From: Sphingomonas rosea
GTDB taxonomy: Bacteria > Pseudomonadota > Alphaproteobacteria > Sphingomonadales > Sphingomonadaceae
Length of the DNA stretch: 64,000 bases
Assembly: GCF_039538065.1 (NCBI RefSeq)
Contig: NZ_BAABBR010000001.1
Span: 2,332,501 to 2,396,500 of the forward strand
Direction of reading: 5' to 3'
Positions 9,765-19,500 of the stretch are shown here, piece by piece. Numbering within the stretch: the stretch's first letter is position 1; each line of letters opens with the position of its first letter. The position numbers and the translations under genes are program-made. Under the pieces are notes generated by a model. The model saw only the letters and a program-made list of their open reading frames with translations, was not told the DNA's origin and ran no database searches.

Positions 9765-12050
9765 GTGAACAAGGCGTACAGCACCAAGGCCCTGCCGGCC
9801 GGGACCGTTCTTCGCGAATGGCGCCTAGAAGAAGTGCTCGGGGTCGGCGGGTTCGGGATCGTCTACAAGGGCCGCGGGATCTACTTCAACGAGCTCGTCG
9901 CGATTAAGGAATATTTCCCCAGCTCGATCAGCGAGCGCGACGCCGAGGCGACCGTCGTCCCGATCGATTCCGATGCCGAGGAAGTCCATGCGCTCGGCCT
10001 CAAGAAGTTCGTCGAGGAGGCGAAGCTCCTCTGGAACCTCTCCACGCCTTCGCGCCACCCGAACATCGTCAGCGTCCGCAGCCTCTTCGAGATCCACGGC
10101 ACCGCCTACATGGTGATGGACTTCGAGGACGGCATGTCCTTGTCGCGGCTGATCAAGCAGGGCCAGAAGTGGAACGAGCGGAGCCTGCTCGCGATCATCC
10201 GCCCCGTCGCCGAGGGTCTTGACCGCGCGCACCGCGTCGGCGTTCTCCACCGTGACATCAAGCCGCCGAACATCCTCATCAACGACAGCGGCAAGCCGGT
10301 CCTGATCGATTTCGGCTCGGCCCGGTTCGAGGCGGCGGAGGCGACCAGCACCAAGGTCACCTTCCACACCCCGCCCTACGCGGCGATCGAACAATATGTG
10401 AAGACGTTCGAGCAGGGCCCGTGGACCGACATCTACGCGCTCGGCGTCGTCCTCTACGAATGCGTGACCGGGACCAAGCCGCCCGAGGTTCTGGAGCGGA
10501 TGCATGGCGGCGCGGGCGAGGCGCTCGCCGACCGGCACTGGCCTGGCTACAGCCCGCGGTTCCTCGCAGCCGTGGATGCGGCGATGGCGGTGAAGCCCGC
10601 GGACCGCCCACAGTCGATCGCGGCCTGGCTCAAGATGCTCGACGAGACCGGCGGCGCGGCGGACGAAGAAGCGGAGGACGTCACCCAGGTCGTTCCCTTC
10701 ATGACGGCCTCTGAAACGATCGTGCCGGTCGCCCCGGTGGACCGCGAGTCGGCGGGGGTGGCGCTCGACACCGGAGTTCCCGCGCATCCGAGCCAGGCCG
10801 AGTTCAAGCGCGCCGGGCACACCAAGGCGGGCAAGAAGACCGCCACTGCCGAGGCCCCGCCATCGGTGGTGCCCAAGCCCGACCCCACTCCGCCGAAGCC
10901 CGAACACGTCGATGCGCGCAAGGCCGACTTGCCCCCTGCCCCGCCGCCCTCGACACCGGCCAAGGCCGATGCTGCGCCCAAGGACAAGAAGCCGCTCCTG
11001 ATCGGCGGCGCGGTGGCGGCGCTGCTGGTGGTCGGCGCCGGCTATGCCTTCACCCAGCGGAGCGCTGCGCCGGGGCCGAGCGAAGGGCCGATCGAGGTCC
11101 TCAACACCCCCGCCCCCGACACGAGTGCGCCCGCCACCCTCGCCGAGCTGACGACCGCCGCGACCGATCTCGCGCGCGACGCCGAGGCCGCCAGGCTTCC
11201 CGAGGCGGCGATGGCTCCGCTGTCGGCGCTGACCGCCGCCCTCTCGGCCAGTCCGGCGCCCGCCGATGCCGCGGCCGCCGCGCAGGCCCGGACCGCCGCC
11301 ACGGGCCTCGCGGCCGCGCTCGTCCAGTCGGTCGACGAACGAACCAACGCGCTGTCGCGCCAGGCGCCATGGTCAAATGCCGATGCGGCGACGCTTCCCG
11401 CCGATCGTCAGCAGCCGGTCACCGCGCTTCGCACCAGCCTCGGCGACCTGCGCGGGAGCGCGGGCCGGGTCCGGGCCGCGACCGATCCGCGCGTCGCGCT
11501 TGCCGAAGCGCACAAGCTGGTCGCGACCTACGGCGCCTTCGGCGCGGCGGCGACGGCGGTTGCCGACATCCAAGGCGCCGAGGACAGGCGCCTCGCCCAG
11601 CAGGACGAAGCCAAGCGCCGCGAAGAGCAGGAGCGCCTCCGCAAGGAAGCGCGGGCGACCGCCGCCGCCGTGCCCGCCTCGCGCCCCGTCGCGACCGCCG
11701 CCGCCCCGGTCGTCGCCGCACCCGCCGCCAGCGCAACCCTGCTCTCGCCCGCGACCACCAGCGAGTTCAACGCCATCGTCAACGACGCGCGCGGCATGGC
11801 CAAGCAGGTCATCCGCATGGGCAGCCGCGCCCGCCCGGGAAGCACGCCCGAGGAGCGCGCGAACTACGACATGCTGCGCGCCAACGCCCAGCTCGCCCAG
11901 ACCTATGACGCAAGCCTCGCCAACCTCAAAAATGCGTTCCGTGGCGTGCGCTCGGACCAACAGGCGCAATCGATGGTGAAGCAGGCGAAACAGACCCGCG
12001 CCTACCTCGTTTTCCTGGTCAAGCGTTCCAGCGGGGCGAAGGGCCGCTAG
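9765..12050 (+). CDS. Membrane-anchored Ser/Thr protein kinase
   Basis: A 761-residue Hanks-type kinase. The Gly loop 'GVGGFGIVYKG' is at residues 26-36, the catalytic Lys in 'VAIKEY' near 48, 'HRDIKPPN' near 162 and 'DFGSARF' near 182. A Pro-rich linker is followed by one TM helix (about 410-430) and an extracytoplasmic Ala-rich, probably helical domain of ~320 residues with a charged coiled-coil stretch. The GTG at 9765 with the upstream GGGGGG run was chosen. It is divergent from the PP2C gene and only 22 bp upstream of the channel gene, so likely co-transcribed with it. The ligand is unknown. Confidence 0.93.
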   Translation: MNKAYSTKALPAGTVLREWRLEEVLGVGGFGIVYKGRGIYFNELVAIKEYFPSSISERDAEATVVPIDSDAEEVHALGLKKFVEEAKLLWNLSTPSRHPNIVSVRSLFEIHGTAYMVMDFEDGMSLSRLIKQGQKWNERSLLAIIRPVAEGLDRAHRVGVLHRDIKPPNILINDSGKPVLIDFGSARFEAAEATSTKVTFHTPPYAAIEQYVKTFEQGPWTDIYALGVVLYECVTGTKPPEVLERMHGGAGEALADRHWPGYSPRFLAAVDAAMAVKPADRPQSIAAWLKMLDETGGAADEEAEDVTQVVPFMTASETIVPVAPVDRESAGVALDTGVPAHPSQAEFKRAGHTKAGKKTATAEAPPSVVPKPDPTPPKPEHVDARKADLPPAPPPSTPAKADAAPKDKKPLLIGGAVAALLVVGAGYAFTQRSAAPGPSEGPIEVLNTPAPDTSAPATLAELTTAATDLARDAEAARLPEAAMAPLSALTAALSASPAPADAAAAAQARTAATGLAAALVQSVDERTNALSRQAPWSNADAATLPADRQQPVTALRTSLGDLRGSAGRVRAATDPRVALAEAHKLVATYGAFGAAATAVADIQGAEDRRLAQQDEAKRREEQERLRKEARATAAAVPASRPVATAAAPVVAAPAASATLLSPATTSEFNAIVNDARGMAKQVIRMGSRARPGSTPEERANYDMLRANAQLAQTYDASLANLKNAFRGVRSDQQAQSMVKQAKQTRAYLVFLVKRSSGAKGR

Positions 12051-12072
12051 CCCGCCCGATGGACGGCTTCCG

Positions 12073-12519
12073 GTGATCTTCACCCTCCTCGCCGCCGGCG
12101 CGCTGACCGCCCTGTGCTGCTACGTGCACCTCCTCGTGCTGCGCGCATTGAAGAAGATCCTCGAGAAGCGGCGCATGGGCCACCCGCTCCTGTTCATCAT
12201 CCTTGTCCTGTTCTGCGCCCACCTCGTCGAAGTCGCGATCTTCGCGCTCGCGCTCTCGGGGCTCGACTGGGCAGGCTACGGTCGGCTGCTCGGCGCGGTG
12301 CGCGGCGGGCCGGGCTGGTTCGAGGACCATTTCTACTTCTCGATCGCCTCCTTCACGACGCTCGGCATCGGCGACATCGTGCCGCACGGCCCCATCCGCA
12401 TCGTCGCCGGGGTCGAGGCGCTGACCGGGCTCATCCTCGTCACCTGGAGCGCGTCCTTCACCTATCTCGTGATGGAGCGGCTGTGGACCCAGTCGGAGAT
12501 CGCGCCCGAGCGCCGGTGA
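12073..12519 (+). CDS. Two-TM potassium-channel-like protein
   Basis: A 148-residue membrane protein with an N-terminal TM helix (about 2-24), a second TM (about 35-63), a pore-loop region and a last TM (about 100-125). The pore loop holds 'TTLGIGD', which resembles the K+ channel selectivity filter (T-x-G-x-G-D). GTG start. The gene follows the Ser/Thr kinase at 22 bp and faces the SLOG/TM gene with 3 bp between stop codons. Ion selectivity is inferred from the filter alone. Confidence 0.82.
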   Translation: MIFTLLAAGALTALCCYVHLLVLRALKKILEKRRMGHPLLFIILVLFCAHLVEVAIFALALSGLDWAGYGRLLGAVRGGPGWFEDHFYFSIASFTTLGIGDIVPHGPIRIVAGVEALTGLILVTWSASFTYLVMERLWTQSEIAPERR

Positions 12520-12522
12520 CCC

Positions 12523-14331
12523 TCAGGCCGGCACCTCGAGCGAGCGCTCGCTGTAGCTCGCCGTCCATTCGTTCAGGTCCGCCAGCATGATGCTCGCACT
12601 GTTCTCGAGCTCGCCCGCCAGCTGATCGAGGCGGCTCGCCGCCGCGATCCGCGCGACATTGTGGTCGAGTGCCTCGACCGTATGCGCCGAGCGGCTCGCC
12701 GCGAGGAGGTGCTCGCCATGCCCGCGCATCCCGAACACCGCCGCGCCGATCGCCGGCAGCCCGGCGGTCAGGAAGATGAAGGGCCCGGTCAGGCTCTTGG
12801 TCCAGTCGTGCACGGTGAAATAGCCGATGATGAACAACACGCAGGCGGCGATCACCGCGCCGATCAGGAAGTTGCCGACCTCGTGAAGTCGGTGGTCGAG
12901 CTTGTGCATCCGCTCGGCATTGACCCGGTGATAGGCGGCCTGCGGCAGCAATTGCTCGCGCACCACGTCCTGCCCAAGCAGGCGGACGGTCTCGCCGGTC
13001 ATCTCGCCCACCGGCCAGTCCATCTGCCGCCAGATCGCCGCCGCATACCAATGTGTCCAGTCGATGCCGCGCATCCGGTGCATTCCCTTGCGCAGCGGCT
13101 CGCCACGGAACGGTGGTCCGATAATCCCCGTGCGCTTGAGATAGATGAACGGCCGAAGCGTCTCGGCGAGATAGCGATATTGCAGCCACCGGCGGTGCCA
13201 CTCGCCCTTGGTCCCGGCATTGGTGTTGAGGAACAGGAGGCCGATGACGCCAAGCTCGGCGAAGACGAGGTAGAGCTTGATCGAGGGCATGATCAGCCCG
13301 AACAGAGCGAGGTTCACCGCCAGCGCCGAGAGCACGTAATTGGTGATGTGCCCGCTTCTGAATTGCTGGGCGTAGCGGATCGCGAGATTGTTGGCCCAGG
13401 CGTAGGCGAGCGCCAGCGGCTCGCGCGACGCGGCCGTCCCGGGATCGCGCACGTCCTTCCAATCGGACTCGATATCGTCGGCGACCCGGCTCGCGCGCCA
13501 CGGAATGCGCGGCAGCCTCTTCACCCCGAGAAGCGCCAGGAGCACCGGATATTCGAAGCGCCAGTTGGTCCGGTGCTCGCGCTCGCGATAGTAGAGCGCC
13601 GCATGGTCGCGGGCGAGTTCGTCGCCCGGCACCAGCACCCGCTCAAGAAGCTCGCGGAATTGCGCGGCCTCCGCCAGCGGCGCCTTCTCATAGTCGAGGA
13701 TGCTGCGCCCCGAGATCAGGATCGGCTCGCCCGGCAGTCCCGCCTCGCGGTCGATCGGGACATGGATCACCGGGACCAGGGAGGTGAGCGCCAGGTCGAC
13801 CACATGCGCGGTCCCGCCGGGCCCGTTGCCGTCGCCCCCGTCCCACACCGCGATCAGGATGTCGGACGCCGCGACCACCGCCTTGCCGACCTGGACATAA
13901 GCCGCATTGGGGTCGGCCCGGTCCGAGGGCAGCGCCAGCACCTCGTGCGCGGTCTCGAGCTGCTGGGTGAATTCCTTCAGCTCGCGGCCCTTGCGGAAGT
14001 CGGCGCTATATTCGTCGGCGGCGAAGGGCAGCAGCGCGCGCACCGTGAAACCGGTTCGCTGCGCGACATTGGCCGCCATCTGGTCGGCACCGGTCGCGAG
14101 CGGCGTATGGAGCCGGAGCTGCGGCGGGGCATCGGCGAACAGGCTTTCCGATCCCTGCCGCACCGCCTCGGTCCCCTCGCCGAGCGCGCGGAACACCCGC
14201 TCTAGGATCGGCGAGGTCAGCGCGACAAGATCGGCCGAAAGCACGCTCGCGCGGTGCCCGGTGATGCCGATGTTGAGCGTGATCCGCGGCCGCGGCGGAT
14301 GCGTCTGCGTCAAACCCCTGTCCCCCTTCAC
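12523..14331 (-). CDS. SLOG-like Rossmann domain fused to four TM helices
   Basis: A 602-residue protein. Residues ~17-230 look like a SLOG/LOG-type nucleotide-binding Rossmann fold: 'ITLNIGITGHR', 'LATGADQMAANVA', 'LLPFAADEYSADF' and 'ASDILIAVWDGG'. A middle region leads to two TM hairpins (about 340-380 and 490-540) and a C-terminal helical tail. It lies 10 bp downstream of the TIR-FHA gene and is probably translated with it. The start is a GTG; a TTG six codons later with AGGGG upstream is an alternative. SLOG domains can sense TIR-made nucleotides, as in Thoeris ThsA. A membrane-effector role here is inference. Confidence 0.7.
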   Translation of the reverse strand: MKGDRGLTQTHPPRPRITLNIGITGHRASVLSADLVALTSPILERVFRALGEGTEAVRQGSESLFADAPPQLRLHTPLATGADQMAANVAQRTGFTVRALLPFAADEYSADFRKGRELKEFTQQLETAHEVLALPSDRADPNAAYVQVGKAVVAASDILIAVWDGGDGNGPGGTAHVVDLALTSLVPVIHVPIDREAGLPGEPILISGRSILDYEKAPLAEAAQFRELLERVLVPGDELARDHAALYYREREHRTNWRFEYPVLLALLGVKRLPRIPWRASRVADDIESDWKDVRDPGTAASREPLALAYAWANNLAIRYAQQFRSGHITNYVLSALAVNLALFGLIMPSIKLYLVFAELGVIGLLFLNTNAGTKGEWHRRWLQYRYLAETLRPFIYLKRTGIIGPPFRGEPLRKGMHRMRGIDWTHWYAAAIWRQMDWPVGEMTGETVRLLGQDVVREQLLPQAAYHRVNAERMHKLDHRLHEVGNFLIGAVIAACVLFIIGYFTVHDWTKSLTGPFIFLTAGLPAIGAAVFGMRGHGEHLLAASRSAHTVEALDHNVARIAAASRLDQLAGELENSASIMLADLNEWTASYSERSLEVPA

Positions 14332-14341
14332 GCCACGATCG

Positions 14342-15274
14342 TCAGTGAACCCCCGCGGTCCTCAGGCAATGCTCGAACTCGACCTTGCCCACCCGAAGCA
14401 CTGCGCCAACCTCGAGAAAGGCCTTCCCCTCGACCTTCTTGCCATCGACGAAGGTCCCGTTGGTCGAGCGCAGGTCGGTCACTACCAGCCGGTCGTCGGC
14501 AAGCTCGATCAGGCAATGCGCGCGCGACACCATGGGGTCGGCGAGCACCACGTCCGAAGGCGGCGTCCGCCCGATGCGAAGGCCGGCGGTGGTCACCACG
14601 AACCGCTCCCCGCCGCCCGCGATGCGATTGCGCGGTTCGAGCGTGTGATAGGTGCTGGCATGGGGCTCGAGCGGATCGGCCGCGGTCATTCCCGACTGGC
14701 TGGTGGGATCCTCGGCGAGCGCCATGGCCGGTTGGCGCGCCGGTGCCCGCTCGCGCCGCTGCAGCGCGGCCTCGGGGTCGAAGCGCCGTCCCGGCGCCGG
14801 CGCGCCGGGCGCCCGGCCCTCCCCCGCGCTGCCGCCGCGCTCGACGTTGCGGCGCAGGTCGTCGATCAGTCGCCGCCACACCGGATCGTCGCGGTCGCCG
14901 TTCCACTCGGTCAGATCGGTGGTCTGCGTCAGCTGGAAGATGATCGGCCGCTCGCAATCCTCGATGATCACCGGCGCGAGCTTGTTCAGCCGGTCGGCGA
15001 GCGTCGCCTCGGCCCGCACCCAGCGCGAATTGACCGAGCGCGGCGACCACAGCACGACCACCGAGCAGGCGGCGCGCAGGTTGCGCTCGATCACCTCGTC
15101 GAAGGTTTCGCCCGGGTGCAGCGCGGCGTCCCACCAGACCGACAGCCCTTCCTCCTCGAACCGCTGCGCGAGGTGCCGCGCGACGGTCCGGTCCGACCGG
15201 CTGTAGGAGATGAAGATGTCCGTGCCTGACAAACCGGTCGCGTCCCCGCCCGCCGTTGCCGGGCACTGTCGCAA
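14342..15274 (-). CDS. TIR domain - FHA domain protein
   Basis: A 310-residue protein. The N-terminal TIR domain (about 18-140) starts 'TDIFISYSRSDRTVARHL' and keeps an acidic residue (E89, in 'SRWVRAEATLA') at the position of the catalytic Glu of NAD-cleaving TIRs. A Pro/Arg linker leads to a C-terminal FHA domain (about 225-300) with 'GLRIGR', 'VSRAHC' and 'STNGTFVDGK', the phosphothreonine-binding signature. The start is uncertain: a TTG at 15232 (LSGTDIF) would remove 14 residues. It is first in a two-gene unit with the SLOG/TM gene. FHA suggests docking to a phosphoprotein, perhaps from the nearby kinase. Confidence 0.85.
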   Translation of the reverse strand: MRQCPATAGGDATGLSGTDIFISYSRSDRTVARHLAQRFEEEGLSVWWDAALHPGETFDEVIERNLRAACSVVVLWSPRSVNSRWVRAEATLADRLNKLAPVIIEDCERPIIFQLTQTTDLTEWNGDRDDPVWRRLIDDLRRNVERGGSAGEGRAPGAPAPGRRFDPEAALQRRERAPARQPAMALAEDPTSQSGMTAADPLEPHASTYHTLEPRNRIAGGGERFVVTTAGLRIGRTPPSDVVLADPMVSRAHCLIELADDRLVVTDLRSTNGTFVDGKKVEGKAFLEVGAVLRVGKVEFEHCLRTAGVH

Positions 15275-15408
15275 GGGCGAAGATACAGGCCCGATTCACG
15301 CAGAGAGGCGAGCGTTGTCCCTGAAAACCGCCGATGAGTCGAGAGCAGGACCGGCAGCGCCGACAAGCGCGAGATCTTCACGCGGGCGGCGAGCGGCGAT
15401 GGAAGAGC

Positions 15409-15426
15409 TTGGCTGGGGCGGCAGGA
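15409..15426 (+). repeat. Left attachment core (18-bp direct repeat)
   Basis: The sequence TTGGCTGGGGCGGCAGGA is identical to 32602-32619, which forms the CCA end, acceptor strand and part of the T-arm of tRNA-Gln. There is no tRNA gene here, so this is the displaced copy at the far end of the island. Confidence 0.85.
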
Positions 15427-15688
15427 AAAGCAGTAGCTGCCGTTAGCCTTCTAAATCATTGAAAAGTCTGACGACTTCTCCGGGCGAATTAACCGTGGCT
15501 ACACCCATTGGGTACAGTCGCGGGCTCCCGACCGCAGCTCTAGCCGCGGCTGGAGCAGGAGGACTCGCACGACGGGACATGCCAATCAAGGGGCTTCGTA
15601 TCGGCATGCGGCGAGCACGCTCTCCATCAGTTTCGGTGATGCAGATCGGTTCCCTTTCACCCTTGAAGCATTGTGCGAGAACTAGGGG
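15427..15688. other. Non-coding left end of island
   Basis: This stretch between the left core and the DUF2384 gene holds the putative arm sites. I see no coding sequence with family resemblance in it. A GGGG run just before 15689 serves as ribosome binding site for the next gene. Confidence 0.5.
15496..15519 (+). repeat. Left pair of putative integrase arm sites
   Basis: Two units begin 13 bp apart: a degenerate TGGCTACACC (15496) and TGGGTACAGT (15509). The second matches both units found inside the right end (32515 and 32528), which are also 13 bp apart. They lie ~70 bp inside the left core, mirroring ~65 bp at the right. No gene explains them. They are probably arm-type integrase binding sites. 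Confidence 0.55.
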
Positions 15689-15892
15689 ATGAAGAACACG
15701 AAGCACGATGCGGCGAACGTCTTATCCATGGTTCAGCCACGTTTCGGATCGGCTGAACGCGCCCGGATCTGGTACGAGGAAGAATTGATCCCCGGCTTCG
15801 ACAAACGAACAGCGCGCCAGATGATCCATGAAGGACGCGGCGCCGAGGTCCTGGATTATCTCGCCGCCATCGATTCCGGCATTTACGCCTAG
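15689..15892 (+). CDS. Small DUF2384 (MbcA/ParS/Xre antitoxin C-terminal-like) protein
   Basis: A 67-residue protein that resembles the toxin-binding C-terminal domain of MbcA/ParS/Xre antitoxins: 'GSAERARIWYEEELIPGF', then 'TARQMIHEGRGAEVLDYLAA' and 'DSGIYA' at the end. It lacks the N-terminal HTH of full antitoxins. Family partners are RES-domain NAD-degrading toxins, but no RES gene follows: the next 650 bp are broken. A GGGG motif precedes the ATG. It could be an orphan antitoxin, a remnant or a solitary regulator. Confidence 0.65.
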   Translation: MKNTKHDAANVLSMVQPRFGSAERARIWYEEELIPGFDKRTARQMIHEGRGAEVLDYLAAIDSGIYA

Positions 15893-16539
15893 CGACTTGG
15901 CGGCGAACCTAATCTGCCGATTGCGGACTGGCGGCTTTAGAGCAATTAAGGGCGCAAAGCGGATCCACATTCACCCGGCGGTCGATGTCGCAAAGACGCA
16001 CATCGAAACGCTCCGACCGCCCATCTCGCCGCTGAACTTCGGTCGTTCGCTCGTTTTTCGGCTCACTTCACAGGCCGACATGCACGGCATGCCCCGGGGT
16101 CGGCGGCTCTATCTGTTTTTCGCCCGCCACGGCCTGGTGCCGCCGCCGCCCGACGCCAGCGGCTGCGCCCTCGTCATGGCGGACGCCCGGGCGAGCTCGC
16201 TGCGCGGCCTGCTCGGCTTCAGGGCGGCCAACGCGATGCGGCTGACCGGTCTGTTCGAGGAGGTAATGCTGGTAATGAACTGCTGCGCCTAGGTTTCCGG
16301 CCAGCAGGACCTGGACTGCGTCCTGCCGCGCTACGGCGATCCGACCCCACCGCCCAGCCCCTATGTGCACATCTAGGCCGCGCAGTGGGCGCGACCACTG
16401 CCGAACGCCTGCTCGACCATCCGTTCGACTCGGACCACCCACAGCTCCAGCAGGGAGTACTGACCGGTGAACTACGCCTTCGACGCATCGAGCGGCACAA
16501 AGGCCTGGCATGGGCGCCCCTGCTGCGGTTGCCTTGACT
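15893..16539. other. Decayed stretch without an intact gene
   Basis: Across these 647 bp the plus strand shows short protein-like runs broken by stops. One frame reads from about 16090 to a TAG at 16290 and then 28 more codons to a TAG at 16374. Another frame (16380-16540) ends 'RIERHKGLAWAPLLRLP'. These look like remnants of one or two older genes whose family I do not recognise. A long antisense frame here has no family features and is taken as chance. Confidence 0.5.
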
Positions 16540-19500
16540 CTAGAACCAGAGCCGTCGCGCGAGTTCGGCCAGGGAACCACTGTCGACGCCCTTCTCAGGG
16601 CCGTCGGTCGTCACGATCAGCCTGCCCGTCGGGTTGTCGCTGGCCCAGATATCGATCCCTTCCTTCGCGTACCCGGCCTTCTTCCGCTCCCACCGGGAGC
16701 GATAGCCGGGATCGTCCAGCTTTCCGCAATGCTCCCAGTACCAGACGTCGCCCCCGTGCTCGACCGTGAAGTCAGGCCAGCGTTCGATTCCGGCCAGCAC
16801 CAGCGGCTTCTCCACGCTGTAGCGGATCCACCCCTCCTGCTCGAGTTCGTTCAGGATGTCCGCGATGATCACCTCGTTCTTCGAACTGACGAGGTCACCC
16901 CGCCGAGTTGCATGGATCAGCTTGTGTTCAAGGAACGTCCGGCGAGTGGCAGGGGGCGCACCAGCCGGTGGGCTCGCCTGCACCATGGACGGGGGCGCGA
17001 AAAGATTTGTGGTGCGGCGGGCTGTCTCCGAATAGAAGTCCGACCGGAAGCGAAGAAAGGCACCCAGTGGGCCCTGGTGCAGGATCCACAGGCTGTTCTG
17101 CTGGCGAGTCAGGGCGGTGTAGAGAAGCTCGCGGCTCAGCATCCGCGAGTTGGCTGGAAGCACCAGGATCACGGCACCGAACTCTGACCCCTGTGCCTTG
17201 TGGATCGTGATCGCGTAGCCGAGCTCCAAGATTGGGCTCGCGTGATCGGCAAAATCCCTCGCCCTGAACCCATAGCTGAGGCCGGGTTGCGTAGAGAACT
17301 CGACATTCGTCCAGGATGGCCTGGAATGCCCGGTTCCGCCGACCACTAGGCCCACCTCGCCATTTGCGAGATAGCCAGCGTGCGCCTTCCCGTCCCAGTT
17401 GTCGCGCGAATGGTTCTGCAGGCAGATCACCTTGTCTCCATAGGTGACCTGGTCCGCGCCGCGGGGCTCAACGACGCGCCAGCCGCGGTCGCCTTCGCGC
17501 GCGAGCCGCAGCTTTCGAGCTCGCGCAACCCTCTTGAGGTGACGGTTGAGCTCGCCGGAGCCGTTCGGCAGATCGCGGTAAGTGGTCAGGACCTGCCATC
17601 GCTCGACGTTCGCCCCGGCGCCAAGATTGAAATACATCCGATCCGAGTCTTTCCCGCCAAGGGATAGATCCACCGCCCGCTCGAGATCGCCGTCGACACT
17701 TCCGAGCTCTTCGGCAAGCACGTCCGCGAGCACCTCACGCAAACGCGGCGACGTGTCCCACTCCCGGGTCCGCAGCCGGTTTTCAGCCTGCCCTGAAAGA
17801 ATCTCGCCAGCGATCTCGTCCTCTCCCGGGCCAAGGATCCGCCCCGAGAAAAGCTGCGCCAGCTGGACGTCTGGAAGGAGTGCGGCAGCGACGGGCTTGC
17901 CGTCCTTGCCCTGCCGCCGGCCGACCTCGAGGGACGCCACTCCCGCCCCGGCATGGCTTTCCTCAAGGTGCGCGATGAGGTCGACCAACGGACGGCCGGC
18001 GCCGATCGGCGGCAGCTGCCGTGGATCGCCGACGAGGATCACCCGCGCCTTCTTGGGGAGCGCGCTGAACAGCGCCGCGAGCTGGTCCTCCGTCAACATC
18101 GAGGCCTCGTCGACGACGCAGGTCGATACGCGGGCGGTCGCGCCGCTGCTTCGGAAAGAATATTCGTCCGTTTCGGGATTCCACCTTTCCTGCTCCTTCA
18201 GGAACTGCGCGAGCGTCCTGGCCCTGTCGCGCATTCCGGTCTGGGCGCCGAGGCGTACCCGGGCCTTTCCCGTCGGCGCCAGGAGGGCGACGTCGCCCCC
18301 AACGATATCGCGCCTTCGCAGGAGGAGCTTCAGGAGGCTCGTCTTCCCCGACCCTGCCGGGCCGGTCAGCACCGCCAGCCGATGCTCCGTCAACGTCTTC
18401 AGCGCGGCAGATTTCTCCTCGCGCGCCTTCTCCTCGACCTCTTCCCCTTCCTCGATCCCACCCCACTCCGCCTCCAGGAGTTTGCGCCAGTCCACGTGAA
18501 CCGCGTCGGCCGGTGCATCTAGTCGGGCGGAGACATGGCTGCGGATGACCGTGCCGGCTTCGACATAGCGCTCAAGCTGGGCCGTCCACGACCCGTCCGC
18601 TTCTTCGACATTCACGGCGGGATAGAAATCACGCTCCAAGAGCTCGAGCGCAATTTCGTCGAGGGGCACCGGCGGCGAGAGCGGCAGCTCGGCCGCGGCG
18701 GCTGCGATGTCTGCACCGCGGAGCAGGGTGTCGCCTGCGGCGGCGGCGCGCTCCAGCACCTCGACCGCAGATGCCCGCAGGCGCAGCGGGTGGTCAGGTT
18801 CGGTGGGGTCTACGAGCGTGGCCGACGGGAGCGGCCAGGCACCGACGGCGCCTCCGCCGCCATAGAGGCCCTGATCGATCCTACTGAGCGGGACCGGCTC
18901 GTCCCAGAATCGCGATTCCTCGAAAAGGACATACGGGTTCTTCACCGCCCGCATCGGGTCCTCCGCGTCGAACGCGGCAACGGCCTGCGTCTTCGTCAGC
19001 TCGAAGCGCGACAGCATCTGAATCAGCGCAAACTGTTCCGGCCTGTTGGTGCGGATCAGTTCGAAACGCCGCTTCGGCAAGGTTGAGAGTGGAGGGGCGC
19101 TGAACGGTTGCGGCCGGCGCCCCGCGAAGATGTCGATGACCGTTGGCCACGGGTCAGCATCCGGCGGGAGATTGTCCTGAACGGCATGCGCGAACAGCGT
19201 GCCATTGAAGCTAGCGGGCTCGATGCAGGTCAGCGCGCTTCCCAGCCCGGGGGCGGGCCCCCGGAGCCGCCAGAGGTCGTTGATCCTTGCGTCGATCCAC
19301 CCGATCGCCTCCCCCCAGTTTCCGGGCACAAGCGCGGAGCAGCGCTCCACAGCTGTCCGCACCGCCAGGAGCGCACTGATCGCGGATCCATGGCCGACAT
19401 GCTCCGAGCCATAGAGGAACTCTCCCCGCGCGTCCTCCGGCGGCACCGCCAGGAAGTGCGCAGCGTCAAGCTCCGGATCCGCCTCCGCCAGTTCGAGGAT

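Noticed and set aside
8972..15274. PppA / PpkA / Fha control module of a type VI secretion system
   Set aside because: Phosphatase, kinase and FHA domain are all present, but no T6SS structural gene (VipA/B, VgrG, ClpV, Hcp) is in the window and the FHA is fused to TIR.
14328..15299. A second open frame overlapping the TIR-FHA gene
   Set aside because: Same strand but another frame, Arg/Ala-rich with no domain. TIR and FHA motifs are clearly in the annotated frame.
15689..16539. A RES-toxin / MbcA antitoxin pair
   Set aside because: Only the antitoxin-like domain is intact. The downstream 650 bp show no RES signature in any frame I read.
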